A stretch of DNA of 44,045 bases from Veillonella sp. (GCA_022737715.1 JAIITD010000001.1:1-44045); one strand, 5' to 3'. Numbered from the stretch's first letter, positions 32,852 through 42,403 are shown. Program-made: numbers and translations. Notes: a model not told the origin generated them from the sequence alone.

Positions 32852-33688
32852 ATGACTACAGTACCAAGAATACTTACTATACAAGATATGAGTTCCATCG
32901 GACGTTGCTCTCTAACGGTTATGCTACCAATCATCAGCGCTCTTGGGTGCCAAGCAGTGCCATTAGCAACAGCTGTATTGAGTAACCATTTAGAGTATCC
33001 ATATTTTGAAATCGTTGATTTATCTGATCATTTAACAGCATTTATGGATTGTTGGGAAAAGAATGAAATTGATTTTAATGCCATCGTCAGTGGATTCTTG
33101 GCCTCACCAGAGCAAATCCATCTCGTAGAGGAAGCAATTAATCGCTTCGGTAAGGATAAAATGGTCATTGTCGACCCTGCCATGGCCGATGATGGACGCC
33201 TCTATTCTATATATACACCAGATATGGTAAAAGCTATGCGCCATCTTATTTCTAGAGCTCATATTGTAAAACCCAATTACACAGAAGCTTGTTTTTTATT
33301 AGATAAACCATTCTCTACCGATTCCATTTCAAATGCTGAATTGCACGACATGTGTAAAAAACTACACCAATTGGGACCTGAACTCGTTATTATGACTAGC
33401 GTACCTTCCGACACAGATGCAACGATTGCCGTATACGAAGGTTCAACTGATACGGTAATAACATACTCTGTTCCTCTTATTCCTGTGAAAGCTACTGGAA
33501 CTGGCGATATTTTTACATCTGTTTTATCTGGTGCCATCATGCGTGGTTTTACCGCTCATGAAGCTGCTCAACTGGCGATGAATTTTACTACAAAATCAAT
33601 CCAAGCTACTGTAGATAACGTAAAATCCATGAAACATGGTATCGCCTTTGAACTTGTATTACCAGAATTAACTAATCTATCCAAATAA
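32852..33688 (+). CDS. Pyridoxal/pyridoxamine kinase (PdxY/PdxK-like)
   Basis: Phosphorylates B6 vitamers to PLP or PMP in salvage. Ribokinase family, 278 residues. N-terminal ILTIQDMSSIGRCSLTV (7-23) and LPIISALGCQAVPLATAVLSNH (25-46) are typical of pyridoxamine kinases of Firmicutes. VDPAMADDGRLY near 108-118 and the anion-hole motif KATGTGDIF (213-221, catalytic Asp219) complete it. Strong ribosome site GAGGAGG. Single gene with its own promoter, divergent from oppB. SpeF in this window is a PLP enzyme, but there is no direct genetic link. Confidence 0.9.
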   Translation: MTTVPRILTIQDMSSIGRCSLTVMLPIISALGCQAVPLATAVLSNHLEYPYFEIVDLSDHLTAFMDCWEKNEIDFNAIVSGFLASPEQIHLVEEAINRFGKDKMVIVDPAMADDGRLYSIYTPDMVKAMRHLISRAHIVKPNYTEACFLLDKPFSTDSISNAELHDMCKKLHQLGPELVIMTSVPSDTDATIAVYEGSTDTVITYSVPLIPVKATGTGDIFTSVLSGAIMRGFTAHEAAQLAMNFTTKSIQATVDNVKSMKHGIAFELVLPELTNLSK

Positions 33689-33776
33689 TCCGTTTAAATT
33701 GTCCAAATAGCCTGTTCATGATATACTTAAACACATAGAAAATATACGTTATGTTTATTTTTATAAAGGGGACTTC

Positions 33777-34361
33777 ATGGATTTATTATATCCAGTTCTA
33801 CGAACTGTACTAATCTGCTTAGTAGGTTTTGGTATAGCATATCAGGGACGACGTAAGGGCTATACCATATTCAACCTTTCGGGGCGCTTTAACAGACTAC
33901 AATTTATTATACTTTTCATAGCTTTGATGATACTCTTCTATATCGTAGATATCATTGAGGAACGCTTAATCGACTACATTGTAACGTTGCCTGCATATTG
34001 GGCTACACGTATTTTTGTAGGCGCATTACAGGCTATGTTATTTCCACTAGCCTGTGGATTATTCACTAGACGGATACATGATATTGGATTTAATGGTTGG
34101 GCTGGTATTTTATGGGCTACCATTATTATTTTCATCAATACCTATTCAGCAGTAACACCGTTAAATTATTTATTAGATTTATTCGTGTGGATTATCGGAT
34201 TCCTATTTTGGGTATTACCGGGTCAACCAGAGCCAAATAAGTATGGCTATCCTCCATTTATGAATCAAGAGCCCGCACAATCACAACCAATTACAGAACC
34301 ACCGACACAAGAGGAACAAGAGGTTCGAAAAAAAGTACGAAAACGACGTAAAAAAAGATAA
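33777..34361 (+). CDS. DUF805 family membrane protein
   Basis: 194 residues with four or more TM segments (about 8-22, 41-60, 80-96, 108-125, 132-148). It carries the family signs SGRFNRLQFI (35-44) and RRIHDIGFNGW (98-108), and the family end motif GQPEPNKYGYPP (149-160). A C-terminal tail is rich in Gln/Glu/Pro, then Lys/Arg (VRKKVRKRRKKR). Function of the family is unknown. Ribosome site AAAGGGG. It follows the kinase by about 90 nt without a terminator, so cotranscription is possible. Confidence 0.85.
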   Translation: MDLLYPVLRTVLICLVGFGIAYQGRRKGYTIFNLSGRFNRLQFIILFIALMILFYIVDIIEERLIDYIVTLPAYWATRIFVGALQAMLFPLACGLFTRRIHDIGFNGWAGILWATIIIFINTYSAVTPLNYLLDLFVWIIGFLFWVLPGQPEPNKYGYPPFMNQEPAQSQPITEPPTQEEQEVRKKVRKRRKKR

Positions 34362-34380
34362 TAAACCTAGTCTAACAACA

Positions 34381-34411
34381 AAAAGGCTGAGCCAGGAGGC
34401 TCAGCCTTTTT
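34381..34411. terminator. Bidirectional terminator between converging genes
   Basis: Perfect stem AAAAGGCTGAGCC / GGCTCAGCCTTTT with an AGGA loop and T-runs on both strands. It serves the DUF805 gene on plus and the unknown membrane protein gene on minus. Confidence 0.92.
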
Positions 34412-34425
34412 GTTATGCTATGTAG

Positions 34426-35595
34426 TTAATTCATCAACAACATTAATTCTATTAATGTACACCCAATATAAGCAATGATAAATTTAACCTTTTGTTTTCT
34501 AGCACGATCATCATCTGCTATTTTCAATCGATTAGCTAAGAACCGTTTATCTCGAATCTGTAATAATAATTGCTTGATCCGCTCTTGACTTTGAGAGGCT
34601 ACACATTCGTCACAATCTGTAGACAACGAAGCTTGCTGCATGAAAATGCGTCGGTGTAACTTACGCAATTGAATTTTTATATTATTATGTACAAATGCAC
34701 TTTGCCACTGTTTTCGAGAGTCTACATACATATATACATACCGTGGAATATTCATTACTAAGAAGGATATAATAAAAATCCCTAATGAAATTAAAAAGTA
34801 TGTAGAAAAAGAAAACTCTAAAGTCTCAGTTGGTAAATAGTGATGAAGAATTATAAATGTAATCCATACACCGATTGGTAACAGTAATACAGCGGCAATA
34901 TCAATGGATCTAACCCAACTCGTTCTCGTTGGCACGTCAGGAACTGTAAATGTATCTACTGGATCATGAAATGCATAATAGTCTAATTGCAATACAGACT
35001 GTCCAGTTTTAGGATTTCCCAATAAAACAGGACCTGTACTACCTACATGACGTTCTGGCAAAGGAATAAATTTTTTGATTCTAGAATTGGGTACTAAATC
35101 AAATTGAAGAATTCCCTTCTTCTCAAATCGCACAGTAGAGCCTAATCGGCCAATAGCAATAGGATTAAAAAATATGCCAAATAGGCTAAGGCACCAGTTG
35201 CCTAGGAGGTGGAGAATCGAGTTCAAAATAAACCCACCGGTATCTATATTAGCAGTATCTAATTTAATAGCAAAGGAAGATGAATAGTCATCGAACCACA
35301 CATCTTCGATGGTAAATTCCACATTAATCACATTCCCCCATTTAGTAATAATGGAGAGAAATACTTGGTTATTCGGCTCAAATTCAAAGGTTACAGAATA
35401 GATTAACCAATGATTTCGAAACGCAGCACGGAGCATCCGATTGACCATATCCTCTTCAATATAGAGAATTCTATGATCAAATAGTTCTCGCTCCACAGGT
35501 GCAGCCATAAGCGTCGTATCCTGTTCAATAATAGGAGAACGTTCATTTAATGCGTCATCCACCAACGATCGTAACTTGGTGAAGATTTTTGTCAT
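34426..35595 (-). CDS. Unknown membrane protein
   Basis: No family recognised. 389 residues. A soluble N-terminal region (1-120) with alternating hydrophobic strands (IYSVTFEFEPNNQVFLSI; GNVINVEFTIEDVWFDDYSSSFAIKLD) comes first, then a hydrophobic stretch (122-146), a second soluble part, two TM helices (about 233-252 and 264-284) and a C-terminal helix (370-388). Between them lies a basic region with a CDEC motif (328-331). Its own promoter (TGGTATAAT) and terminator mark a single-gene unit. The N-terminal half may form a lipid- or ligand-binding beta fold, but that is only a guess. Confidence 0.75.
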   Translation of the reverse strand: MTKIFTKLRSLVDDALNERSPIIEQDTTLMAAPVERELFDHRILYIEEDMVNRMLRAAFRNHWLIYSVTFEFEPNNQVFLSIITKWGNVINVEFTIEDVWFDDYSSSFAIKLDTANIDTGGFILNSILHLLGNWCLSLFGIFFNPIAIGRLGSTVRFEKKGILQFDLVPNSRIKKFIPLPERHVGSTGPVLLGNPKTGQSVLQLDYYAFHDPVDTFTVPDVPTRTSWVRSIDIAAVLLLPIGVWITFIILHHYLPTETLEFSFSTYFLISLGIFIISFLVMNIPRYVYMYVDSRKQWQSAFVHNNIKIQLRKLHRRIFMQQASLSTDCDECVASQSQERIKQLLLQIRDKRFLANRLKIADDDRARKQKVKFIIAYIGCTLIELMLLMN

Positions 35596-35649
35596 AGTCG
35601 CTCCAATTTATGCACACTACACAAGATTTTTTATACCTCAAACATTACA

Positions 35650-35658
35650 ATTATACCA
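35650..35658 (-). promoter_or_regulatory. Extended -10 promoter of the unknown membrane protein gene
   Basis: TGGTATAAT on the minus strand, 55 nt before the start codon, without a clear -35. Confidence 0.5.
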
Positions 35659-35719
35659 TAATTTACCCATTTTATCGAGATATACAGAGATCTACTAAGG
35701 CCTTTCCATTAGCTGCCAC

Positions 35720-38700
35720 TTATACACTGGCCATCGTAAGTCGACAATATGCATAGAATCGCCCTTTCTTAGCAATTAACTCGCTAAAGGTTCCATCTTC
35801 TACAATACGACCTTTTTCCATAAAGAGGATACGATCCATCAGCTCTAAGCCTTCTAACTGATGTGTAATATATAAAACAGTTTTTTCTTTTGTGAAAGCT
35901 AGAATATCATTATGCAGTTTTCGTCTTGTTACTTGGTCTAGCCCCTCTAACGGTTCATCGAGAAGTATAAGTTCAGGATTTCGCAAGAATAATCGAGCTA
36001 AAGCAACACGTTGACGTTCACCGCCGCTAAGGCCTACCCCACCACTACCTACAATTGTTCGTAAGCCTTTTGGCAACCGGGTAACTACATCGGATAAAAC
36101 AGCTTGGTTTACGGCACGCTGCACCTCATCCGCACTTGCATGTGGCTTGGCAAGGCGAATATTATCCTCCAGTGTAGCATGGAAAATATAAGTGTCTTGT
36201 GTGATAGATCCCATTAAATTTCGCCAAGAATCAATCGTAACACTCTTTAATTCATTGTGACCTACCGAAATATAGCCAGAGTAATCATATAGCCTTTCTA
36301 ACAAGGAAAACAATGTGGTTTTACCAGACCCACTAGCACCAACAATAGCAACAGCCTGTCCTTTTGGTATATCTAATGTTAAATCTTTATATATAAGTGA
36401 TGAGTGATCATACCCAAAATTAACATGTTTCAATGATATCGTATCCATAGAATTTAAATCTACACAGCCTGTATCCTTGATTGGCAGAGGTGCATGCTTA
36501 ATTTGTAACAATCGACGAACCGCTACTAAACTTTCATAACCATGATGAACAGATACAATCATAGGCTGCAGCGCTTCAAACCAAGCTTGAATACCAATGG
36601 CACATACTACGACCATAACACTTGCCCAAGGGCCAGTTAATACATCACTTGCTAATAGGGCCGCTAACACAACTACAATCTGTACAATAGCAATAAACAT
36701 CGTATTTCCTAAATTCATACCTTTAGAAATACGCCCCTTATGGTACTCTACATCATCTATAGATTGCATCATACGTTCCATAACTAGATTTTCATTATGG
36801 TAACTAATAATGTCTTCTAAACTTTCTAATGTATCAGTCAATGTTGACTTGAAGTGACCTTGTACCTGACTGATCATATTTAAGGATGTACGATGATAAC
36901 GATATATGCCATACGGTAGTACAACACCTGTCATCAGTGCAGCACACCACACAAGCGTTGATAAATGCGCATCTATAGTACCGACACCAAAGGATACCAA
37001 TATAGTTAATACAATGGCTGCTACAGGAGGAATTAAGGTGCGTAAATAAAAGAATTGCAGTACTTCAATATCCGCCATAATTCGATTGAGCATATCCCCT
37101 GCGCCCCATCGTTTAAATATAGCTGGTGCCAATGGTTCTAGATAGGTATAAAACCATACACGCAACCCATACAAACCTTGAAATGCCATTTTATGAGATG
37201 TGTACCGCTCAAAATAACGACATACAGCACGGCTAATACCAAAGAAGCGCACACCTACGATAGCGAGACTCAAGTAAGTGATACCAGGTTGTAATGCAGC
37301 CGATGCCAGTAACCAAGAAGATACGCTCAAAAGCCCTACATTCATGAATACGGTCAGAGAAGTGAAAACTAAGGCAAGTACTAAGGACCAACGAGCAGGT
37401 TTTAATACGGAAAATAACAATTTCCAACCTTCAATATCACTATACTTAGTTTCATCGGCTTCATATGGGACTTTACTATTACTTAATGCCTCTTGTTGTT
37501 GTGGCAATGGAACCTCAAGCTTAGAAACATATGACACATCCTCATCATCCAATACAAAGGAACCAGTCCCAGCATCTATTAGCGCCTTAAAATAACCATT
37601 CTGTGCCAACAAGGTTTCATAGGTTCCCTGCTCAATTATTTCACCTTGACGCAACACATATAACTGAGAGGCCCACTGCATCGTTTGAATACGGTGCCCT
37701 ACAAGAATAACAATTTTATCCTTCATCAAGCGCTGTAATGCACAACTGATTTGAGCCTCTGTATTCACATCCAAATGGGATGTAACTTCGTCTAAAATAA
37801 GAACTTGTCCACCATGTAAAAAAGCACGTGCCAAGGCAATACGTTGTAATTCGCCACCACTAAGTCCCATGCCTCCTTCACCAACGACAAAATCCAAGCC
37901 CTTTTCACAAATTACATCATATAGCTCCGCTAGTTTGGCTGCTTCTAAAAGCTCGTCATCACTTACATCTTGTCCAAAGGCAATATTATCTCGTAGCGTA
38001 CCATGCATAACATGAGGTTTTTGAGACACATACGTAACCTGTGTACGCCACCAATCCATAGAGCAAGTTGATAGATCTATATCATTAACATATACACTAT
38101 TCGAAGGAGCCTCTAAAAAGGCACCTAATATTCGTGCAATCGTCGATTTACCAGCCCCACTTTCACCAACAAGCATAATCGGTTTATTGCGACATACCTG
38201 CAATGTAATATGCTTTATACCATTGCTTGTTTCTGGATAGGTATAATTTAAATTATCTAGGCGTATGGATTCAATTGTCCCTTGAATACGACAATTGCCA
38301 CCTCGAGGTAATACAATAGGTGTATTCATAAAAGCATCAAATTTAGCAAGTGCAGTTTTACCAGACATACCGGTGTGAAAAGCAGCTCCTAATTGTCTAA
38401 AAGGTGTATAAAACTCTGGAGCCAACAATAATATAAAGAAGGCTGGAAGAAAATCCAAACCGCCATCTAATAGTGTGAGGCCTAAATACACCGCAATGAT
38501 AGCTGTACTTATTGTGCTAACTAATTCCAAGACGAGGGCAGATAGAAAAGCCACACGCAATACGCGTAAGGTAGAGTCTTTAAATTCATTAGACAGTCGA
38601 CTGATGACTTGTATTTGTTCCTTTGCACGACCAAACACCTTTAATGTGGTAATGCCTCGCAATACATCTAAAAAATGACCTGATAAGAGACTCATCCGAT

Positions 38701-39259
38701 CCCATTGCTCTTGATTCATCTTTTCCGCTTGTTTACCAATCAAAATCATAAACAATGGAATTAATGGTACTGTACCTATTAAAATAGCCCCGATAATAGG
38801 CAATGTATCCATTATGGCAATCCCCATTACTAGTGGGATGATAATCGCATATAGCATTTGAGGTATATAGCTCGAAACATAGGCCTCTACTTGTTCTAAT
38901 CCATCAGTAATGAGATGTATCGTATCACCTTGAGATTCTCCTCGTTGAATACCTAATCTAAATAGATGCGCAAGAGCTTCTTTACGCAAAATAGATTTAA
39001 CAGAATGGCCCAAACTAGACGATACATGTTCCTGTATATAAGAAAAAACTAAACGTAATATAATGAATACCGCAAGCCATGTAATTGTATTAGATTCATC
39101 CAACACAGTATGATCAAGAAAAACCAAATTATGTATTAATGTGGCAAAAAACCAAGCTTGTCCTACTATAGAAAGACTTTGTAAAATACTAGACATAATC
39201 AGTGCCAATAATACGAGCCTTTTACTTTTAATGACGCGAAGCGCCGTTTTCTGTATCAT
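35720..39259 (-). CDS. Fused CydD-CydC ABC exporter for cytochrome bd assembly
   Basis: 1179 residues, two full ABC-exporter half-units in one chain. First half (CydD-like): six TM segments (about 12-285), Walker A GESGAGKS (365-372), LSGGELQRIALARAF near 470, ILDEVTSHLD. Linker about 560-620. Second half (CydC-like): TM region about 625-910, Walker A GASGSGKT near 980, LSGGERQRVALARLF near 1085, LLDEPLEGLD. CydDC exports glutathione/cysteine or haem-related reductant and is needed for cytochrome bd. In E. coli the two parts are separate genes; a fused form is known in Streptomyces. It follows cydAB after a terminator, with ribosome site AAAGGGGG. Confidence 0.92.
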   Translation of the reverse strand: MIQKTALRVIKSKRLVLLALIMSSILQSLSIVGQAWFFATLIHNLVFLDHTVLDESNTITWLAVFIILRLVFSYIQEHVSSSLGHSVKSILRKEALAHLFRLGIQRGESQGDTIHLITDGLEQVEAYVSSYIPQMLYAIIIPLVMGIAIMDTLPIIGAILIGTVPLIPLFMILIGKQAEKMNQEQWDRMSLLSGHFLDVLRGITTLKVFGRAKEQIQVISRLSNEFKDSTLRVLRVAFLSALVLELVSTISTAIIAVYLGLTLLDGGLDFLPAFFILLLAPEFYTPFRQLGAAFHTGMSGKTALAKFDAFMNTPIVLPRGGNCRIQGTIESIRLDNLNYTYPETSNGIKHITLQVCRNKPIMLVGESGAGKSTIARILGAFLEAPSNSVYVNDIDLSTCSMDWWRTQVTYVSQKPHVMHGTLRDNIAFGQDVSDDELLEAAKLAELYDVICEKGLDFVVGEGGMGLSGGELQRIALARAFLHGGQVLILDEVTSHLDVNTEAQISCALQRLMKDKIVILVGHRIQTMQWASQLYVLRQGEIIEQGTYETLLAQNGYFKALIDAGTGSFVLDDEDVSYVSKLEVPLPQQQEALSNSKVPYEADETKYSDIEGWKLLFSVLKPARWSLVLALVFTSLTVFMNVGLLSVSSWLLASAALQPGITYLSLAIVGVRFFGISRAVCRYFERYTSHKMAFQGLYGLRVWFYTYLEPLAPAIFKRWGAGDMLNRIMADIEVLQFFYLRTLIPPVAAIVLTILVSFGVGTIDAHLSTLVWCAALMTGVVLPYGIYRYHRTSLNMISQVQGHFKSTLTDTLESLEDIISYHNENLVMERMMQSIDDVEYHKGRISKGMNLGNTMFIAIVQIVVVLAALLASDVLTGPWASVMVVVCAIGIQAWFEALQPMIVSVHHGYESLVAVRRLLQIKHAPLPIKDTGCVDLNSMDTISLKHVNFGYDHSSLIYKDLTLDIPKGQAVAIVGASGSGKTTLFSLLERLYDYSGYISVGHNELKSVTIDSWRNLMGSITQDTYIFHATLEDNIRLAKPHASADEVQRAVNQAVLSDVVTRLPKGLRTIVGSGGVGLSGGERQRVALARLFLRNPELILLDEPLEGLDQVTRRKLHNDILAFTKEKTVLYITHQLEGLELMDRILFMEKGRIVEDGTFSELIAKKGRFYAYCRLTMASV

Positions 39260-39310
39260 ATCTAACCCCCTTTAAATCTAATTTTATCAATATTACATTC
39301 ATCTTACCAT

Positions 39311-39342
39311 AAAAATGAGGCGTGCCGCTACAGCACGCCTCA
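39311..39342 (-). terminator. Terminator of cydAB
   Basis: Stem TGAGGCGTGC / GCACGCCTCA with a CGCTACA loop; the minus strand continues TTTTTATGG. It separates cydB from cydDC, so cydDC probably has its own promoter or depends on read-through. Confidence 0.88.
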
Positions 39343-39383
39343 CAAAAGGGATCAAACTTTCACAATCGGTAAAAGTGCCTATA

Positions 39384-40403
39384 TTAATAATGTAAGTCTT
39401 TTTCTGTTACACGATGACGGAATGTCCAGTATACCCAAATTTGATATGCTAATACGATTGGTACAAATACCACTGCAACCGCAGTCATCAATGCCAAGGT
39501 ATATTCAGAAGAAGATGCATTTGTAATGGTCAAGCTCCACGCTGGGTTCAAAGAAGATACCATAATACGAGGGAATAGACCTGCAAAATATGTAGCCGTA
39601 ATCAAAATAACGGAAAGAGAGCTAAATACAAAGCCCCATTTTGTATTGCGCGTACGTGCTGCAGCCCAAGAAATAAGGAAGCAAACAACAGCTAAGGCAC
39701 AGAAAATAGTAGCTAAGATAGAGCTGTACAAATCAGTGTATACATAGGATGCAATAATCAACGCAATCACACCGATTGCAGTAGGTACACCTGTAACGAG
39801 AGATGCTGCACGTGCACGTTCAGAGATAGGACCTGCTGTTTTAATAGATGTAAACAAACCACCATGGTATGTAAACACTAAAATGAAAGCAACACCACAT
39901 AATACAGTGTAAGGGCTAAGTAAATCCCAGAATGTACCAACATATGTCATCGTTTCATCAATAGGTGTGCCTTGGATCAAGTTACCTACTGTTACGCCCC
40001 ACAATAAGGCAGGAACGATAGAACCGATGAAAATACAATAATCAAATACTTTACGCCATGTACGATTTGCACTTTTAGAACGGAATTCAAAAGCAACGCC
40101 ACGCATGATAAGTACAGCAAGCATTAAGAACAATGCCATGTAGAAACCACTAAACAATGTAGCATATACATGAGGGAAGGATGCGAATAACGCACCACCA
40201 GCAGTAATCATCCATACTTCATTACCATCCCAAATAGGACCTAACGCATTAATCATTTGACGACGTTCAACGTCAGTTTTACCAATGACTGGTAGAAGAA
40301 TACCTGTGCCATAGTCGAAGCCTTCTAAGAAGAAGAAACCTGCAAACAATACACAAAGCAAGATGAACCAGATCACATTAAGGTTATTCATAATTAGTTC
40401 CAT
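39384..40403 (-). CDS. cydB: Cytochrome bd ubiquinol/menaquinol oxidase subunit II
   Basis: Membrane partner of CydA in the bd-type terminal oxidase, 339 residues, eight or nine TM segments. Typical motifs: FFFLEGFDYGTGILLPVIG near 22-40, the EVWMITAGGALFASFPHVYA region near 61-80, RGVAFEFRSK near 100-109. The start has GAGGAGG upstream and overlaps the cydA end by 10 nt, so translation is coupled. Confidence 0.96.
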   Translation of the reverse strand: MELIMNNLNVIWFILLCVLFAGFFFLEGFDYGTGILLPVIGKTDVERRQMINALGPIWDGNEVWMITAGGALFASFPHVYATLFSGFYMALFLMLAVLIMRGVAFEFRSKSANRTWRKVFDYCIFIGSIVPALLWGVTVGNLIQGTPIDETMTYVGTFWDLLSPYTVLCGVAFILVFTYHGGLFTSIKTAGPISERARAASLVTGVPTAIGVIALIIASYVYTDLYSSILATIFCALAVVCFLISWAAARTRNTKWGFVFSSLSVILITATYFAGLFPRIMVSSLNPAWSLTITNASSSEYTLALMTAVAVVFVPIVLAYQIWVYWTFRHRVTEKDLHY

Positions 40404-41782
40404 AATCTTGCCTCCTCTTTTTCTTCTACATGGTAAATTGTTTGCCCATCAGGACCTTTTTTAATATGCTCTACAGCTAAATACAATGCAGCAATAGCAG
40501 CCAAGATGTAAATAACTGTAAAACCAATGATAGTAGTCATGATTTCAGGAGCTGTAACGGATTTAGAAGCACCATTAGCAGTCAATTGAAGGCCATATAC
40601 AAGCCATGGTTGACGACCTGCTTCTGCAACAAACCAACCAGTGGATTGAGCGATGTAAGGTAATGGTAACATCCAGAAAATAATTTTCAAGAATGTTTTA
40701 TTCTCTACGAGTTTACCTTTAGCATTTAATACCAAGCCGATGAAAGCAACTAATAACATAATGGAGCCAGCAGCTACCATGATGCGGAATGTCCAGAAAA
40801 TACCAGGAACATCTGGAATGTAATTACCAGGGCCATATTGAGCTTCAGATTTAGCTTGTAAATCTTTAATACCTTCTACCTTACCAGATGTAAAGGAGTT
40901 TTGTGTTAAGAAGGATAAGCCGCCAGGGATTTCAATGGCACCTGTATTTTGTTGTGCTTTTGTATCGATATTAGCTACCAAAGAGAATGGAGCTGGATCT
41001 TGAGTTTCCCAAAGAGCTTCCATAGCTGCCATTTTCATAGGCTGTTCTTTAGTAATATATTGGCCTTGATGATGACCTGCAAAAGCACCTAATGTACCAG
41101 CAATTAAGGTAATTACCATACCCCATTTTACAGAGGTTTTATAGAAATCAACATTGCTCTTACGAATCAAGTGCCATGCGCTGATAGCCATAATGATGAC
41201 ACCTGCTGTCATGGAACCATTTAATACAATATGAGCAAATTGGCCAGGTACATAACCATTAGAGACGATGGTTGCGAAGTTTTCCATTTCCGCACGACCA
41301 TTGCGAATTACATAGCCTACAGGATGTTGCATAAAAGAGTTTGCTACAATGATCCAGAATGCGGATAAATTGGTACCTAATGCAACTAATGTTGCCACAG
41401 CAGCATGCGCTTTATTAGATAAGCGACCCCAACCAAAGATCCAAACGCCCATAAATGTAGATTCCAAGAAAAATGCCATTAATGCTTCAAGGGCAAGCGG
41501 GGCACCAAAAATATCACCCATAAAACGAGAATATTCAGCCCAGTTCATACCGAAATGGAACTCTTGAACGATACCTGTTACAACACCCATGGCAAAGTTA
41601 ATTAAGAATAATTTACCCCAGAATTTTGCCATTTTTTGGTAAACTTCTTTACCGGTGCTTACAAAGGTCCATTCTAAAATGGCTACGATAACCGTCATTC
41701 CCAATGTGAACGGTACAAATAGCCAGTGATAGATAGATGTTAGCGCGAACTGTAAACGTGCTAAATCCAGTGCTTCAAACAT
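40394..41782 (-). CDS. cydA: Cytochrome bd oxidase subunit I
   Basis: Haem-bearing subunit of the oxygen-reducing quinol oxidase, which lets a mainly fermentative anaerobe consume oxygen. 462 residues. The start LARLQFALTSIYHWLFVPFTLGM carries the haem ligand His19; GDIFGAPLALEALMAFFLEST near 89-109 holds the conserved Glu99 region; FAHIVLNGSMTAG near 183-195 holds the second haem His; GQYITKEQPMKMAAMEALW begins the Q-loop. It is shorter than E. coli CydA (about 520), so this is the short Q-loop form. Strong ribosome site TAAGGAGG. Directly downstream of the Rrf2 gene (57 nt). Confidence 0.97.
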   Translation of the reverse strand: MFEALDLARLQFALTSIYHWLFVPFTLGMTVIVAILEWTFVSTGKEVYQKMAKFWGKLFLINFAMGVVTGIVQEFHFGMNWAEYSRFMGDIFGAPLALEALMAFFLESTFMGVWIFGWGRLSNKAHAAVATLVALGTNLSAFWIIVANSFMQHPVGYVIRNGRAEMENFATIVSNGYVPGQFAHIVLNGSMTAGVIIMAISAWHLIRKSNVDFYKTSVKWGMVITLIAGTLGAFAGHHQGQYITKEQPMKMAAMEALWETQDPAPFSLVANIDTKAQQNTGAIEIPGGLSFLTQNSFTSGKVEGIKDLQAKSEAQYGPGNYIPDVPGIFWTFRIMVAAGSIMLLVAFIGLVLNAKGKLVENKTFLKIIFWMLPLPYIAQSTGWFVAEAGRQPWLVYGLQLTANGASKSVTAPEIMTTIIGFTVIYILAAIAALYLAVEHIKKGPDGQTIYHVEEKEEARLWN

Positions 41783-41839
41783 GTCTTTTCCTCCTTAGAA
41801 TTGACTCAAAAATACACACTTGATGAATGTCTTACATCG

Positions 41840-42292
41840 TTACGCATGAGATACACAAGGATTCATGGTCTCTAAAATCTCTTTTTCGCGCACAGCTAAT
41901 TTATCGAAAGTCACACTTTCCATCTGTCTTACAAGTTCAGCTTGTACAACAGACATAGCTTCATTAACTGCACATTGGCCCATACATGCTTTTGAGCAAG
42001 AACCGACATCATACAAACAACGCTGTAAATACGTATCCCCCTCAACGGCTCTAATCACATCGAGCATGGAAATATCTTTGGGCTCACGATTTAATGCAAA
42101 TCCACCATCCACCCCGCGGAAGGATTTCATGATTCCTGCTGCAATAAGGCTGCGCATTATCTTAAGCAAAAAACGTTCTGGAATCATCTCTTGCTCAGCC
42201 AATACACCGCCTGTTACCTTCTGACCAGATGGTAACATCGCCATGTGCAAAATCATGCGAAACGCATAGTCCGTGGCTTGATTTAATTTCAT
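41840..42292 (-). CDS. Rrf2 family regulator with four cysteines
   Basis: 150 residues. Winged-helix Rrf2 domain (MKLNQATDYAFRMILHMAM start, QEMIPERFLLKIMRSL recognition region near 34-49, GGFALNREPKDISMLDVIRAVEG near 63-85). Cysteines 92, 99, 103 and 107 follow in the place of the [2Fe-2S] ligands of NsrR/IscR/RsrR. It probably senses NO, oxygen or Fe-S status. ATG at 42292 has AAAGGAG 7 nt upstream; a GTG two codons earlier is rejected. It is immediately upstream of cydAB on the same strand, so cydAB is the likely target; a perfect inverted repeat lies in its promoter region. Confidence 0.9.
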   Translation of the reverse strand: MKLNQATDYAFRMILHMAMLPSGQKVTGGVLAEQEMIPERFLLKIMRSLIAAGIMKSFRGVDGGFALNREPKDISMLDVIRAVEGDTYLQRCLYDVGSCSKACMGQCAVNEAMSVVQAELVRQMESVTFDKLAVREKEILETMNPCVSHA

Positions 42293-42347
42293 AAGCACTC
42301 CTTTTCCAATAACAACGTCTACGTATTACTACATTTAGTATAAACGA

Positions 42348-42380
42348 TATAAAACAATACTGCAATGGTATTGTTTTATA
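42348..42380 (-). promoter_or_regulatory. Inverted repeat operator candidate and promoter of rrf2-cydAB
   Basis: Perfect 13-bp arms TATAAAACAATAC / GTATTGTTTTATA with a 7-nt spacer. On the minus strand it overlaps a possible promoter, a weak TTGCAG (-35) 17 nt from TATACT (-10, near 42338-42343). This is the usual place for a repressor site; autoregulation by the Rrf2 protein is inferred. Confidence 0.55.
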
Positions 42381-42403
42381 AAACTGTAATTAATATCACA
42401 AAA

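Noticed and set aside
35720..39259. A missed stop or frameshift between cydD and cydC
   Set aside because: The frame is open through a sensible linker, and fused CydDC proteins exist elsewhere.
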